Below, one piece after another: positions 34,188 to 43,205 of a stretch of 64,000 nt of DNA (within the stretch, counting starts at the first letter, position 1; the number at the start of each line of letters is the position of its first letter). A program made the translations under genes and the position numbers. This DNA is from an uncultured Saprospiraceae bacterium (GTDB lineage: Bacteria > Bacteroidota > Bacteroidia > Chitinophagales > Saprospiraceae), in the NCBI GenBank assembly GCA_937926205.1, contig CALEYL010000075.1, positions 1 to 64,000 of the forward strand, written 5' to 3'. Under the pieces are notes generated by a model. It was given only the letters and a program-made list of their open reading frames with translations. It ran no database searches and was not told the DNA's origin.

Positions 34188-35285
34188 CTACTCCTGTTTT
34201 TTGGGTTTGACATTTAATAACAGCGAAATCACGTGGGAATACAAATTCTGACTATCGCCAGGATCTGTAAAAGCATAGTCAATGTGCAAACCCGATAACA
34301 CGAGGCCAACACCAAACGAAGGCCTGGCTGTAAGCGTTTCTTTGTCGTCAAAATCGCTGATCCGCTGAAACTGGTTAATGCCGGCCCTCAGAAAAATAAA
34401 TTTGCTGTAGTCTGCTTCGAGACCCAATGCCGGATCAACACTGAAAGGGCTGGATGAAATCAGGGTATTTCTTTTGCCGTCTGTAGTCACCACAAAATCC
34501 AATTCTGGTGTCAATCCCACTTTTTTCATTTGGAAGCGCCTCGCAACGCCGAGTGTAAGCTGGGGTTTGGTCACTTCTACGCTGCTGATGGGAACTTCGT
34601 TGTTGGTGAGTGCCAGCACTTCTTTTTCTTTTTCTGTAAAGTTAAAAGACCAGGCATTGAAGGTGCTGGTGAGGTCTTTAACCGATGCGCCAAATTGCCA
34701 GTTCCCGGTTTGGTACTGGAGTCCGGCATCAATCCCAAAACCCCAGGCTGTTGCAAAGGGGCCGATACGGCGATGAATCACTTTTACATTACCGCCTACC
34801 AGTAACCTGCCTTTTGCGGTTTTTAACGGTTGGGCATAACTGAGCAGCAAAGCATAATCTGCTGCTGAAAACTCCCGGAGATTATCGAAGTTGATGGTGC
34901 CGTCGTCTTCGTAAAGGCTCAGGGTATTCGGAATCTCATCAATGCCAAAACGGATGAGCGAAACCCCGATGCGACGCTTGCTGTTGGCCAGCGGCAAAGT
35001 AAAGCCGAGGTAATCAAATTTACCGACGCCTGCAAACCACTCCGAGTGCATGGCCCCAATCTGCAGACCTTTGTCTGGATTGATGGCAGCCAGCCCCGCC
35101 GGATTCCAGGCCGCTGAAGTAACGTCTTCAATATTAGCAACAACAGCGTTGCCCATCGCCTGCGCCCTGGCACCTACACCAATATTCAGAAATTCGTTGC
35201 TGTACTTTTGAGCAAAAGAGGAGAAAGAGAGCATGCCTGAAAAAAGAAGAACTAAAATGGCATGGAGTCGTAGCGCTTTATTCAT
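34188..35285 (-). CDS. PorV/PorQ family outer-membrane protein
   Basis: A 365-residue protein with a signal peptide (1-25, ending FSSFAQ) and the hallmark FLNIGVGARAQAMGNAVVANIEDVTSAAWNPAGLA of the PorV/PorQ group (FadL-like 14-stranded barrels), followed by amphipathic strands to an aromatic C-terminus. PorV and PorQ shuttle or anchor T9SS cargo at the outer membrane; three T9SS cargo proteins are in this window. Whether this is PorV, PorQ or a paralogue with another role cannot be decided from sequence alone. Confidence 0.85.
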   Translation of the reverse strand: MNKALRLHAILVLLFSGMLSFSSFAQKYSNEFLNIGVGARAQAMGNAVVANIEDVTSAAWNPAGLAAINPDKGLQIGAMHSEWFAGVGKFDYLGFTLPLANSKRRIGVSLIRFGIDEIPNTLSLYEDDGTINFDNLREFSAADYALLLSYAQPLKTAKGRLLVGGNVKVIHRRIGPFATAWGFGIDAGLQYQTGNWQFGASVKDLTSTFNAWSFNFTEKEKEVLALTNNEVPISSVEVTKPQLTLGVARRFQMKKVGLTPELDFVVTTDGKRNTLISSSPFSVDPALGLEADYSKFIFLRAGINQFQRISDFDDKETLTARPSFGVGLVLSGLHIDYAFTDPGDSQNLYSHVISLLLNVKPKKQE

Positions 35286-35350
35286 GCGGCAATTTTTTTA
35301 GCTGTAACGAACTTAACTTTGCTGAATTGTACGGTTATCCGACTTTGACG

Positions 35351-36355
35351 TCATTCCGACAGTCCTTCATGGGTGTGTTCGGAACGAATGTCCCGGTTAA
35401 TGGCAATGGCTGCATTCAGTTCAAAACCCAATAACAACACCAGAGCATTGAGTTGAATCCAAAGCATGGTCACGATGATGGTTCCAAAGCTGCCATATAA
35501 TTTATTGTATTGGCTAAACTGATCCACATAAAAAGAAAAGGCCAGAGAAGACAATACCGACAATACGGTTGCCAGCATTGCACCTGGCGAAAACATGCTG
35601 AATTTGCGCAAAGTAGGCGCACCATACCTGTAAATCAACGAAATTACCGTATACACCAGCATCAAAATAACCACCCAGCGCAAAGTCGATAAACTCCATT
35701 GAAAAAAGAGATCCAGTTTGATGAGATTGGCCAACCAGCCGATGAGCAGGTTTCCAATGATGATCAGCACAACCGAGGCAATGAGCAAAAAGCCCAACTG
35801 AAACGTAAGCAAAATGGCAATCAGGCGTTTTTGAAAAGGTTTGCGCTTTTTAAAGGAGCGCTCTTCTGACTTTTCAAAGCTTTTCATCATGGCCATCATG
35901 CCATTGGACGCAAAGTATATGGCGAGAATAAAACCGAAAGACAGCAACCCAACCCGCGGGTTTGTAATCAGGTCTTCAATAAATACAACAATCTGATCGC
36001 CTGCATTTCCTGGCATAAGGCCGTGTATTTCTGTCTTGAGCGTTTCATCAAAGTTGGCGCCTTTATCAGGCAAAAAACTAAAAACATATTCCCTCAAAAA
36101 CGGCAGCAGCGTAAACAAAGACATCAGGGAGGGGAACAAAGACAGAAAAAAGCTGAAAGCCACAGCATTTGCTCTGGAAATCAAATCCTGTCGCTGGGCT
36201 TCCCGGTAAACAAACAAAGAAACATCATAAACCGGAACCTTAAAAAAGCCAGGCATCGAATGGTGTTTTGACCAGGAGACCAGGCCGGTTACCCATTTCG
36301 AGCGGAGTATAGACTCCCTGACATCGTTCTTTTTCGGTAGCTTAATTCTTTTCAA
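35351..36355 (-). CDS. YihY/BrkB (UPF0761) family membrane protein
   Basis: An inner-membrane protein with six or so spans; the conserved part starts at RSKWVTGLVSWSKHHSMPGF and includes ANAVAFSFFLSLFPSLMSLFTLLPFL. The frame extends to an ATG at 36448, but that would overlap the thioesterase gene by 107 bases. The family N-terminus begins just after KRIKLPKKNDV, so I propose the TTG at 36355 (overlap 14 bases); ATG 36256 would cut conserved sequence. Despite old names (RNase BN, virulence factor), the family has no settled function. Confidence 0.8.
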   Translation of the reverse strand: MKRIKLPKKNDVRESILRSKWVTGLVSWSKHHSMPGFFKVPVYDVSLFVYREAQRQDLISRANAVAFSFFLSLFPSLMSLFTLLPFLREYVFSFLPDKGANFDETLKTEIHGLMPGNAGDQIVVFIEDLITNPRVGLLSFGFILAIYFASNGMMAMMKSFEKSEERSFKKRKPFQKRLIAILLTFQLGFLLIASVVLIIIGNLLIGWLANLIKLDLFFQWSLSTLRWVVILMLVYTVISLIYRYGAPTLRKFSMFSPGAMLATVLSVLSSLAFSFYVDQFSQYNKLYGSFGTIIVTMLWIQLNALVLLLGFELNAAIAINRDIRSEHTHEGLSE

Positions 36356-36758
36356 AATATGGCTGTAGTTTTTCCACCAAAAAATCTGGCGCAGGTACCG
36401 TTTTGCCGCTTGGTGAGTGGACAAAACAAAGGCGAATCGTGCCGCCATTCACCAATTTATGACTTTCATTGAATATTTCCATATGAAAAGTTACAAACCG
36501 ATCCGGCATCAATTTCAACGTTGTGCGAATCGTGAGCAATTCATCGTATAAAGCGGGCCTGACATAACGCATCTGCATCGAAACCACCGGCATGATGATG
36601 TGGTGTAATTCCTCCATTTCCTTATAACTGACGCCGCAAGCCCGCAGCCACTCCACCCGACCGATTTCGTAGTACTGGGCATAATTGCCGTAGTACAAAT
36701 ACCCCATGCGGTCTGTTTCGCCGTAGCGAACGCGCTTTTGATAGTCGTATGTAATCAT
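36342..36758 (-). CDS. Acyl-CoA thioesterase, YbgC/FadM-like hotdog fold
   Basis: A 138-residue single hotdog-fold protein. The catalytic segment RYGETDRMGYLYYGNYAQYYEIGRVE carries the Asp-x-x-Gly-x-x-x-x-x-x-x-Tyr pattern of the 4HBT/YbgC group, followed by VRPALYDELLTIRT. It hydrolyses short- or medium-chain acyl-CoA (inference). It begins 5 bases after the arginine deiminase stop and its end overlaps the BrkB gene, so the three genes look like one operon. Confidence 0.88.
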   Translation of the reverse strand: MITYDYQKRVRYGETDRMGYLYYGNYAQYYEIGRVEWLRACGVSYKEMEELHHIIMPVVSMQMRYVRPALYDELLTIRTTLKLMPDRFVTFHMEIFNESHKLVNGGTIRLCFVHSPSGKTVPAPDFLVEKLQPYFEKN

Positions 36759-36763
36759 ATTTT

Positions 36764-38035
36764 TTACTTCAGTTCTGCCCTTTCAATCGGACAGGTCATG
36801 CAATGCGATCCTCCCCGGGCACGCGACAACTCATTGGAAGGCAGCGTGATGATTGTATTTTTTACTTCTTCCGGTAAAATAATGTCGTCGTCGAATGCTT
36901 TGAGCAGGTCACGAGCCGATACCACCCGATATCCGGCATCTTCAAAAGCTTCTTCGGTTTTGGGGTTGCGGTCATACGTCAGGGCAACGCCGGGCTTTAA
37001 AGCTACGAGATTACATCCGTCCGTCCACTGTTCGCGTTCCTGATAGGGCGACTCCCCTTTTCCGCTAAGGATAAATTCCATATTCGGGTTGATTTCTTCG
37101 AGGAAAAAATCCTTAACCGATGGATAAAGCCCGGTTTTACCATCCTGACGCAACACCTCCACCGTCGAGCTCAAACCATCAACGATGATGGGTTTGTAAG
37201 CAACGATGTGGTTGTGGTTAATTTGAGTAAAAACGGTGTCAATGTGCATGTATGAGCGGTCATTGGGAATGTTGATCTGGACGACATTTTTCACAACTCC
37301 GCGTTCAAACAGCACTTTAGCCAAAGAGCGGATACCATGGGTGGTCGTACGTTCACTGGCCCCTATGAGCAGGTAATCTTTGTTGATCATCATGACGTCG
37401 CCGCCCTCGACCGAAATTACTTCGCCTCTTTTAGAAGGCGGAAAAATGTCGGGCTTGTTCAGGTTGATGATCCGACCTTCTTCCCGCATGCCTCTGAAAA
37501 TCGGATGCGCCCAAATGATGAAGCGCGTCAGAAAGTTTTCGCGAAAGCGCGCCTCTTTGGCCGCTTTGGTGACAATCATGTGGTCGTTCACCGTGACGGC
37601 TATGTCGCGGGTAAAAATAAAATTAGGGATCGGATCAAAAAGAATGTAATCGTCTTTTGCATAGTATCCGGTAATGAGCACATCGGCTAATTCCTCTTCC
37701 GGAAGGCTGTGTAACAAGGATTTGCAGGAAGAAGGTTGTTCTTCGTAATCCACAATCATGTCGATCATCTCCTGTTTACTGGCTTCGTCTTCGCTAAGGG
37801 CTTCAAGAAGTAGCTGCCTGGTTTCCAACACATTTTCTTTTCCAATAAACGCCCGAAGCACTGCAGAAAAGACATCGTGCTCTTCCTGCATATTGGGAAG
37901 ATATACGATGTCATCAAAGAGAAGTTCTTCGGATTGACGGGGAGAAATGCGGGCAATGCCTTCATCCGGGCGATGAATGATCACCCGTTTAAGTGTTCCG
38001 ATTTCAGAGGAGACTTGTACTTTATTCTTGGTCAT
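36764..38035 (-). CDS. arcA: Arginine deiminase
   Basis: A 423-residue protein of the ADI family with FTRDIAVTVND, RIINL, SVEGGDVMMIN, GASERTTTHGI, HIDTVFTQI and the nucleophile C412 in ARGGSHCMTCP. It converts arginine to citrulline plus ammonia. No arcB/arcC or ArcD-type antiporter is adjacent. CtlX at 20664-21596 could take citrulline on to ornithine. It is cytosolic and first in the set ADI, thioesterase, BrkB. ADI homologues that act on other guanidino compounds exist, but the motif set is classical. Confidence 0.9.
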   Translation of the reverse strand: MTKNKVQVSSEIGTLKRVIIHRPDEGIARISPRQSEELLFDDIVYLPNMQEEHDVFSAVLRAFIGKENVLETRQLLLEALSEDEASKQEMIDMIVDYEEQPSSCKSLLHSLPEEELADVLITGYYAKDDYILFDPIPNFIFTRDIAVTVNDHMIVTKAAKEARFRENFLTRFIIWAHPIFRGMREEGRIINLNKPDIFPPSKRGEVISVEGGDVMMINKDYLLIGASERTTTHGIRSLAKVLFERGVVKNVVQINIPNDRSYMHIDTVFTQINHNHIVAYKPIIVDGLSSTVEVLRQDGKTGLYPSVKDFFLEEINPNMEFILSGKGESPYQEREQWTDGCNLVALKPGVALTYDRNPKTEEAFEDAGYRVVSARDLLKAFDDDIILPEEVKNTIITLPSNELSRARGGSHCMTCPIERAELK

Positions 38036-38090
38036 ATTTGTAAGAGCTTTGGTGCGAGGCTAAAAGTCAAACCCTTATCGCAAAAGGCCA

Positions 38091-39227
38091 TCAAAATGAA
38101 ATGACCTTTTCGATTTCATATATGGAGTTGATTTTGCCGGCAAATATGCAATAAAATCGTGGATTTTCCTGCAGCATGCTAATCTCAGTTGGACGCCCGT
38201 CATCAATATGGTTGGCTTTCAATTTTGATTTGATGGTAAAAAAGGAAGTGTAATGATGAAATTCAACGGCATCATCAAAGTATTGCCGCATTTGAGCAAT
38301 CATTTTATTGTAGTTGGATCGGGGTTTCGCCACACAGGCGTTGCAGTCGGATAGAAAATCCGGGCAACAGGAATTTTCTTGTCCCTGGCAATCAAAGGCA
38401 GGAAGGTTTGCATAGGAAACCTTGTGGTGTGTATAAATGACAGAAGAAAGCGACAGCAGGCCCGACAACCCGTACGGCATGACGGAGCCAAATGGTCCGT
38501 CCATAACCGTCAGTCCGATGTTTTTCAGTTGCGGGGAAGTCAGGAAGGCCATTTCTGAAATTTCGTGCATCAGGGGAATGTCCTCTACCCCAAAAAGGGC
38601 GTTTACCGAATTACTGCCGGCATAAGTAGCGTTGATGACCTGGTCGGCGCTGACAAGGAATATGACATCTGATTCTGCCCGGCGAAGGCTGATTTCCCAG
38701 CGATTGTTGACAACCTCAGCGCTGGTAACAGATGTCTCTAACTCCGTTTTTACCCGATCTTCTGCTTCCAGGCGAAAGCGGTAATGATTGGCAATCAGGA
38801 TGGGGTCAAAACTATGCTCCGTTGTTTTATACAGCGCCTCAATCCGGCTAAAGTTGAACAGGGGGTGCGCTTTTACCCTTTCGCAGGGAATGTTGATAAA
38901 ATTGCAAAAACGTTCAAATTGAAGCGCGTCCGTAAAAGAACCATAACGATCAATCGCGTAATATTTTTCAAAGTCCGAGTTGATAAAATCCCGGTGCTCT
39001 GATGTAAACCGGGCCTTATTGTCATCCGACATGCGGGCAGTAGCCACGCTCCGGGGATAGTGGTATCCGCTGTGCAGGCGCGCCTGATTGACAATAGACG
39101 CTTTACGCAACAACGCTTTTTCTTTTTCCACAAGACAAACCCGCTGCCCATGCCTTGCCAGATAAAGTGCGGCATACACCCCGAATATTCCTCCCCCGAT
39201 GATTACAAAATCAAAGTGTTGACGCAT
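38091..39227 (-). CDS. FAD-dependent oxidoreductase (DAO fold) with cysteine cluster
   Basis: A 378-residue protein. The Rossmann FAD-binding motif is VIIGGGIFGVYAALYLARHG (G11, G13, G16) with the ribose-binding E at LVEKE. The middle part has the DAO-type substrate domain (INATYAGSNS). Residues 280-298 hold five cysteines (C280, C287, C288, C295, C298), an uncommon cluster that may bind metal. Its start overlaps the aldo/keto reductase gene by 17 bases. Pairs like this occur in surface-glycan clusters of other bacteria, so an amino- or deoxy-sugar role is possible; no glycan genes are adjacent here. Confidence 0.8.
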   Translation of the reverse strand: MRQHFDFVIIGGGIFGVYAALYLARHGQRVCLVEKEKALLRKASIVNQARLHSGYHYPRSVATARMSDDNKARFTSEHRDFINSDFEKYYAIDRYGSFTDALQFERFCNFINIPCERVKAHPLFNFSRIEALYKTTEHSFDPILIANHYRFRLEAEDRVKTELETSVTSAEVVNNRWEISLRRAESDVIFLVSADQVINATYAGSNSVNALFGVEDIPLMHEISEMAFLTSPQLKNIGLTVMDGPFGSVMPYGLSGLLSLSSVIYTHHKVSYANLPAFDCQGQENSCCPDFLSDCNACVAKPRSNYNKMIAQMRQYFDDAVEFHHYTSFFTIKSKLKANHIDDGRPTEISMLQENPRFYCIFAGKINSIYEIEKVISF

Positions 39228-40152
39228 GTTCTTGTTGCAGAATTAACAATTGCCTGTAATAATCGCGAAAGTCGCCCTGACGGAGTGTTTCATAGCGATT
39301 CAGGCTGTCTTTCAATTGTTCGGTACCGGAAACGCCGAGTAACAAACCAGCCATATCCGGATGGTACCAGGCATACAGCATTGCAAGGTCATTTAAAGTA
39401 TGAAACGGAGCAGCATTTTTCAAAAATTCAGCAAGAGGCGCCAGTAATGACGGGGGCGTAGCCACATCCCCTCCCCTAACCTTCAGCGAACTGTTTTCGT
39501 GGTAAGCTCCCGGGTTTAATTTCAATCCTCCTGCATTAATGCCGTAAGCAAAAAACCGTCTTTCTCCGTGAAACGGTGCATAACGTTGGTAATCAGAATG
39601 AAGCAGGTTGTGTTTGATCTGAATGCTGAAATCAAGCTTTTCGGATTGGTTTTGTGATGCATAAAGCTCCGGATAACGGATGCCGGACAAGCCAACGCGA
39701 TAGCCATTTCGCACAATTTCCTTTAAACCTGAAAAAGTATCGGCAATGCCCGCAATGGAATCCCGGTTGTCCCAATGTATCATGATGGTGTCCAGGTTTT
39801 CAGAAAACAGCGCGCTGTATGATTCCATGCAAAACAGGAGAAAACTCTTGCTGAGGTTGCAATCCGGACTGCGCAGGTTGTCGAGGCTGCCTACTTTCAT
39901 GGTAATGCGCAGATCCTTCACCCCGTGAACCCGAATCCATTCCTGCAGGATGCGTTCTGATCTTCGGAAATCAGACGGAATTTTATTGATCGGGTAATTG
40001 GTAGCGCTGTCAACTCCCCGGAAACCAGCGGCATAAAAATCATCCAGCAAACGGAAACAGGTGCTTTCTGCTACCGTCCACCCCCACATGGCAGAGCCAA
40101 GTATCAGGTCCGGAGCATTTGAAGTGTCCTTAATTTCCTGCGTCGGTTTCAT
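39211..40152 (-). CDS. Aldo/keto reductase family oxidoreductase
   Basis: A 313-residue AKR-fold protein. The catalytic tetrad can be placed: D48 (GVDSATNYP), Y53, K86 (TMKVG) and H126 (MIHWDN). NADPH is the probable cofactor. It lies just upstream of, and overlaps, the FAD oxidoreductase gene, so the two are co-translated. They would form a two-step redox pair on the same substrate (inference). Substrate unknown. ATG 40152 gives a short polar N-terminus before LILGSAMWGW. Confidence 0.85.
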   Translation of the reverse strand: MKPTQEIKDTSNAPDLILGSAMWGWTVAESTCFRLLDDFYAAGFRGVDSATNYPINKIPSDFRRSERILQEWIRVHGVKDLRITMKVGSLDNLRSPDCNLSKSFLLFCMESYSALFSENLDTIMIHWDNRDSIAGIADTFSGLKEIVRNGYRVGLSGIRYPELYASQNQSEKLDFSIQIKHNLLHSDYQRYAPFHGERRFFAYGINAGGLKLNPGAYHENSSLKVRGGDVATPPSLLAPLAEFLKNAAPFHTLNDLAMLYAWYHPDMAGLLLGVSGTEQLKDSLNRYETLRQGDFRDYYRQLLILQQEHASTL

Positions 40153-40371
40153 ATTATGATGTCGTCTGAACTATGTCTGCAAAGATAGAAGAGCTTTCCC
40201 GGAATTTCACCGGAGGGGCCGGGGTGGCAAATTTTATTTTTCAAAAAGGCTGTTTTTGCGATTCAACACAGGAAGTGCGCTCCCATTCTCCATTCAGAAA
40301 AGCGGCGCTCCGGTTAATAAAATCAAAGAGAGAATAATTGAAAAAAAAACATTCATATTTTGCCATTTATG

Positions 40372-40379
40372 TATGTTTG
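40372..40379 (+). promoter_or_regulatory. Candidate -7 box (TATGTTTG) for the MFS transporter
   Basis: TATGTTTG fits TAnnTTTG, 44 bases before ATG 40423. A TATTTTG-like sequence lies 10 bases upstream. The 270-base gap 40153-40422 holds nothing else recognisable. Confidence 0.4.
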
Positions 40380-40422
40380 GGCAATAATATCTCATTCTTG
40401 CAAAATTTCAAGAACATAAATT

Positions 40423-41925
40423 ATGCAAAACAAGCCTAACTTATCCTTCTGGCAGATATGGAATATGAGCTTTGGTTTCCTGGGCATCCAGTATGGATTC
40501 GGCTTACAGCAAGCCAATATGAGTCCTATTTACCGATACCTGGGCGCAGAAGAAAGCAATATTCCCGGGTTATGGCTGGCTGGTCCGCTCACAGGCTTGT
40601 TGCTGCAGCCGATTATTGGCACGCTGTCCGACCGTAGTTGGTCGAATAGATGGGGTCGGCGTAAACCTTATATCTTTATAGGCGCCATTGTGGGCAGTAT
40701 CGCCATGGTACTCATGCCAAATTCAAAATCGGTATTTATGGCCGCCTGTCTGATGTGGTTGCTGGATGCAGGTCTAAACTCATCGATGGAACCTTTCCGC
40801 GCCTTCGTAGGCGATTTGCTGAACAAAAAACAGCGGCCAACCGGGTTTGCCGTACAATCTTTTATGGTAGGCTTTGGGCAAACGCTCGCCAACCTGATGC
40901 CATTGATCCTGCCTCTGATTGGCATCTCTATGGCAGTAGGTGGCAGTTTCAGCAATGGCATACCGGATTCCGTCCGGTTCCCATTTTATATTGGCGCTGC
41001 AGCCATTTTGCTGACGGTTTTTTTCACGATGTCAACGACAAAAGAATACCCTCCTGAAAACGAGGATTATAAAATCAAACCGACTTTCAGCGCCGAGCAA
41101 AAGAAAAACATCTCTTTCTGGCATCTGGCCATCACACTTGGCGCGGCATTGATAGGAGGTATGTTTGCCTGGCGTTTAGCGGGCATAAACAATGCATTAA
41201 TCTGGTGTGCCGGAATTGGTGTTGGCCTCTACCTGATGCTCATGCTGCCGGTCTTTAAAGAGATATTAGCTTCTCTGTCAGAAATGCCTTTGGTGATGCG
41301 GCAGTTGTGGTGGGTGAAATTTTTCACATGGTACGGTTTGCCCCTGATGTGGCAATACCTTTCTCTGTCGGCAGCAAAATATGCTTTCAATGCACCCAGT
41401 CCGGATGCCAATCCTACGGGTTTTGAAGATGGAAAAAACTGGGGCAGTTTATGTTTCGCGATGTTCAGCATTTCCTGTTTTGTTATTTCGATATTTCTAC
41501 CCGCCATATCCAAACGTATGGGCAGTCGCAGGGCTACCCATGCCTTGTTTCTGACCATCGGCGCAATTGGTTTCTTCAGCGTGTTGCTGAGCAACGATAA
41601 GTGGATTTATTTTACAGGAATGACCCTCATTGGTCTGGCCTGGGGCTCTATCATGTCCATGCCTTACCTGATGCTGGCCAATGCTGTTTCACCGGCGCGA
41701 ATGGGTGTGTACATGGGGATTTTCAACGGCTTTATATGTGTGCCCCAGTTTATCGGCATGTTGACTGTGCCGCTCTATTACGAGTCTTTGTTGGGGGATG
41801 ACCCTCGTAATGCGTTGGTTTTAGCCGGACTGTGTATGGTGTTGGCGGCAGCCTCCTGCTTCCTGGTGAACGAGTCGAATTCAGATTCTGGAGAGGAACC
41901 CGTATTGGCAGCGGGCGGACATTGA
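40423..41925 (+). CDS. MFS transporter, SLC45-like (disaccharide/proton symporter type)
   Basis: A 500-residue polytopic protein with about 12 membrane segments. Family signs: SFGFLGIQYGFGLQQANMSPIY near the N-terminus, the RxxGRRKPYI motif (SDRSWSNRWGRRKPYIFIG, loop 2-3), and PFRAFVGDLLN. These fit the SLC45/GPH-like sugar symporters common in Bacteroidota, often next to maltose-type enzymes; none is adjacent here. Substrate: probably a disaccharide such as maltose or sucrose (inference). An inverted-repeat terminator follows. Confidence 0.87.
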   Translation: MQNKPNLSFWQIWNMSFGFLGIQYGFGLQQANMSPIYRYLGAEESNIPGLWLAGPLTGLLLQPIIGTLSDRSWSNRWGRRKPYIFIGAIVGSIAMVLMPNSKSVFMAACLMWLLDAGLNSSMEPFRAFVGDLLNKKQRPTGFAVQSFMVGFGQTLANLMPLILPLIGISMAVGGSFSNGIPDSVRFPFYIGAAAILLTVFFTMSTTKEYPPENEDYKIKPTFSAEQKKNISFWHLAITLGAALIGGMFAWRLAGINNALIWCAGIGVGLYLMLMLPVFKEILASLSEMPLVMRQLWWVKFFTWYGLPLMWQYLSLSAAKYAFNAPSPDANPTGFEDGKNWGSLCFAMFSISCFVISIFLPAISKRMGSRRATHALFLTIGAIGFFSVLLSNDKWIYFTGMTLIGLAWGSIMSMPYLMLANAVSPARMGVYMGIFNGFICVPQFIGMLTVPLYYESLLGDDPRNALVLAGLCMVLAAASCFLVNESNSDSGEEPVLAAGGH

Positions 41926-41960
41926 CGAGCGATAAATGCGTAAGTTGGCAATTGGCAATG

Positions 41961-42021
41961 AGCAAAAAGCAAATGGGCAAAAAGGGAACATGCTTGCCCA
42001 TTTGCCCATTTGCCTTTTGCT
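41961..42021. terminator. Inverted repeat between convergent genes (GCAAA-type)
   Basis: GCAAATGGGCAA (41969-41980) pairs perfectly with TTGCCCATTTGC (41994-42005) across a 13-base loop; a second GCCCATTTGC copy (42004-42013) offers an alternative fold, and AGCAAAA/CTTTTGCT flanks can extend it. It sits between the MFS and asparaginase genes and probably terminates both. Similar GCAAA-rich arms occur at 44941 and inside 52506-52656. Confidence 0.6.
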
Positions 42022-42034
42022 ATTTTAACAGGAT

Positions 42035-43057
42035 TCAGTCCTTATAAATCTTAACCACCCTTTCTCCTGCTTTGGCGTAGCCACGGTACATGCCTTCTGA
42101 ATTGAAAGGCATAGCGATATTGCCATGATGATCTAAGGCAACGAGACCGCCTTCTCCGCCTACATTTTTCAGCTTTTGGTTGATGATGTATTCGCCTGCT
42201 TCCTGTACGCTGCTGCCTTTATACTCCATCATGGCGCTGAGGTCATGCGCAACGGCATACCGGATAAAAAATTCACCGTGTCCGGTACAGGATACTCCAC
42301 AGGTTGCATTGTTGGCATAGGTGCCTGCTCCAATGACAGGGGCATCCCCCAACCTGTTCCATCTTTTATTCGTCATGCCTCCAGTTGAAGTACCCGCTGC
42401 AATATTCCCTTTGTGATCAAGCGCTACACAGCCAACCGTTCCATACTTATAATCAGGGTTTGCCCCCAATGCTCCCTCTTGTTTATTTTCTTCAGCTTTT
42501 GCGCGCTGCAGCGCATCCCATCGGGGTTGGGTAAAAAAATACTCCGGGCTGACAGTATCCATTTTTTGTTCGATGGCAAATTGTTCAGCGCCTTTGCCTA
42601 CCAAAAATACATGCGGCGATTTTTCCATGACCGCACGGGCAGCAACGATGGGGTTTTTCACAATCGTCAACCCGCCAACAGCGCCTGCATTCAAAGAAGC
42701 GCCGTCCATGATAGACGCATCCAGTTCGTTCTTCCCTTCATGAGTAAAGACAGCGCCTTTTCCTGCATTAAAGAGCGGGGAATCTTCCAGAAACATAATC
42801 GTATTCTGTACCGCATCCATACTGGAACCACCTTCCTTCAGGATGTTTTCGCCAACATCCAGCGCCTGATTCAGTACTTTAAGATATTCCTGTTCCATTT
42901 CAGGCGACATCTCTGCTCTGGTGATGGCGCCGGCGCCGCCATGAATGACAATGGCATAAGGCGTATCAGCTCCTGTGGCTGAATGCTCTGCCCCCTCAGT
43001 AGAACAGCCCGCCATCAGAGTCACAGCGGCTATCCAGGCAATCAAGTTCTTTTTCAT
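42035..43057 (-). CDS. Lipoprotein isoaspartyl peptidase/L-asparaginase (Ntn-hydrolase)
   Basis: I chose ATG 43057 (340 residues), which gives a lipoprotein signal with lipobox LMAGC (C18); the open frame further upstream is not family-like. It is a plant-type asparaginase/isoaspartyl dipeptidase fold with IVIHGGAGAIT, LFNAGKGAVFT and the autocleavage site KYGTVGCVALD (nucleophile T207), then GTSTGGMTNKRWNRLGDAPVIGAGTYA. It matures by self-cleavage before T207. Being a lipoprotein, it acts in the periplasm or at the outer membrane, degrading isoAsp-peptides or asparagine. Confidence 0.9.
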   Translation of the reverse strand: MKKNLIAWIAAVTLMAGCSTEGAEHSATGADTPYAIVIHGGAGAITRAEMSPEMEQEYLKVLNQALDVGENILKEGGSSMDAVQNTIMFLEDSPLFNAGKGAVFTHEGKNELDASIMDGASLNAGAVGGLTIVKNPIVAARAVMEKSPHVFLVGKGAEQFAIEQKMDTVSPEYFFTQPRWDALQRAKAEENKQEGALGANPDYKYGTVGCVALDHKGNIAAGTSTGGMTNKRWNRLGDAPVIGAGTYANNATCGVSCTGHGEFFIRYAVAHDLSAMMEYKGSSVQEAGEYIINQKLKNVGGEGGLVALDHHGNIAMPFNSEGMYRGYAKAGERVVKIYKD

Positions 43058-43205
43058 AACAGATTTTTCTTTTACACTATTCAAAATCAATTTGTTATCC
43101 CAATAGGTGGAGATAAAATCACCCTCACTGCCCTTTGGAATACTTGCAATAAGATGCAACTTATCCCAAAGTTTCGCGTTTTTCAGCTTTAAAATAAGTA
43201 AAATA

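Noticed and set aside
36356..36448. Longer N-terminus for the BrkB protein
   Set aside because: It would overlap the well-supported thioesterase gene by 107 bases and has no family similarity before the TTG start.
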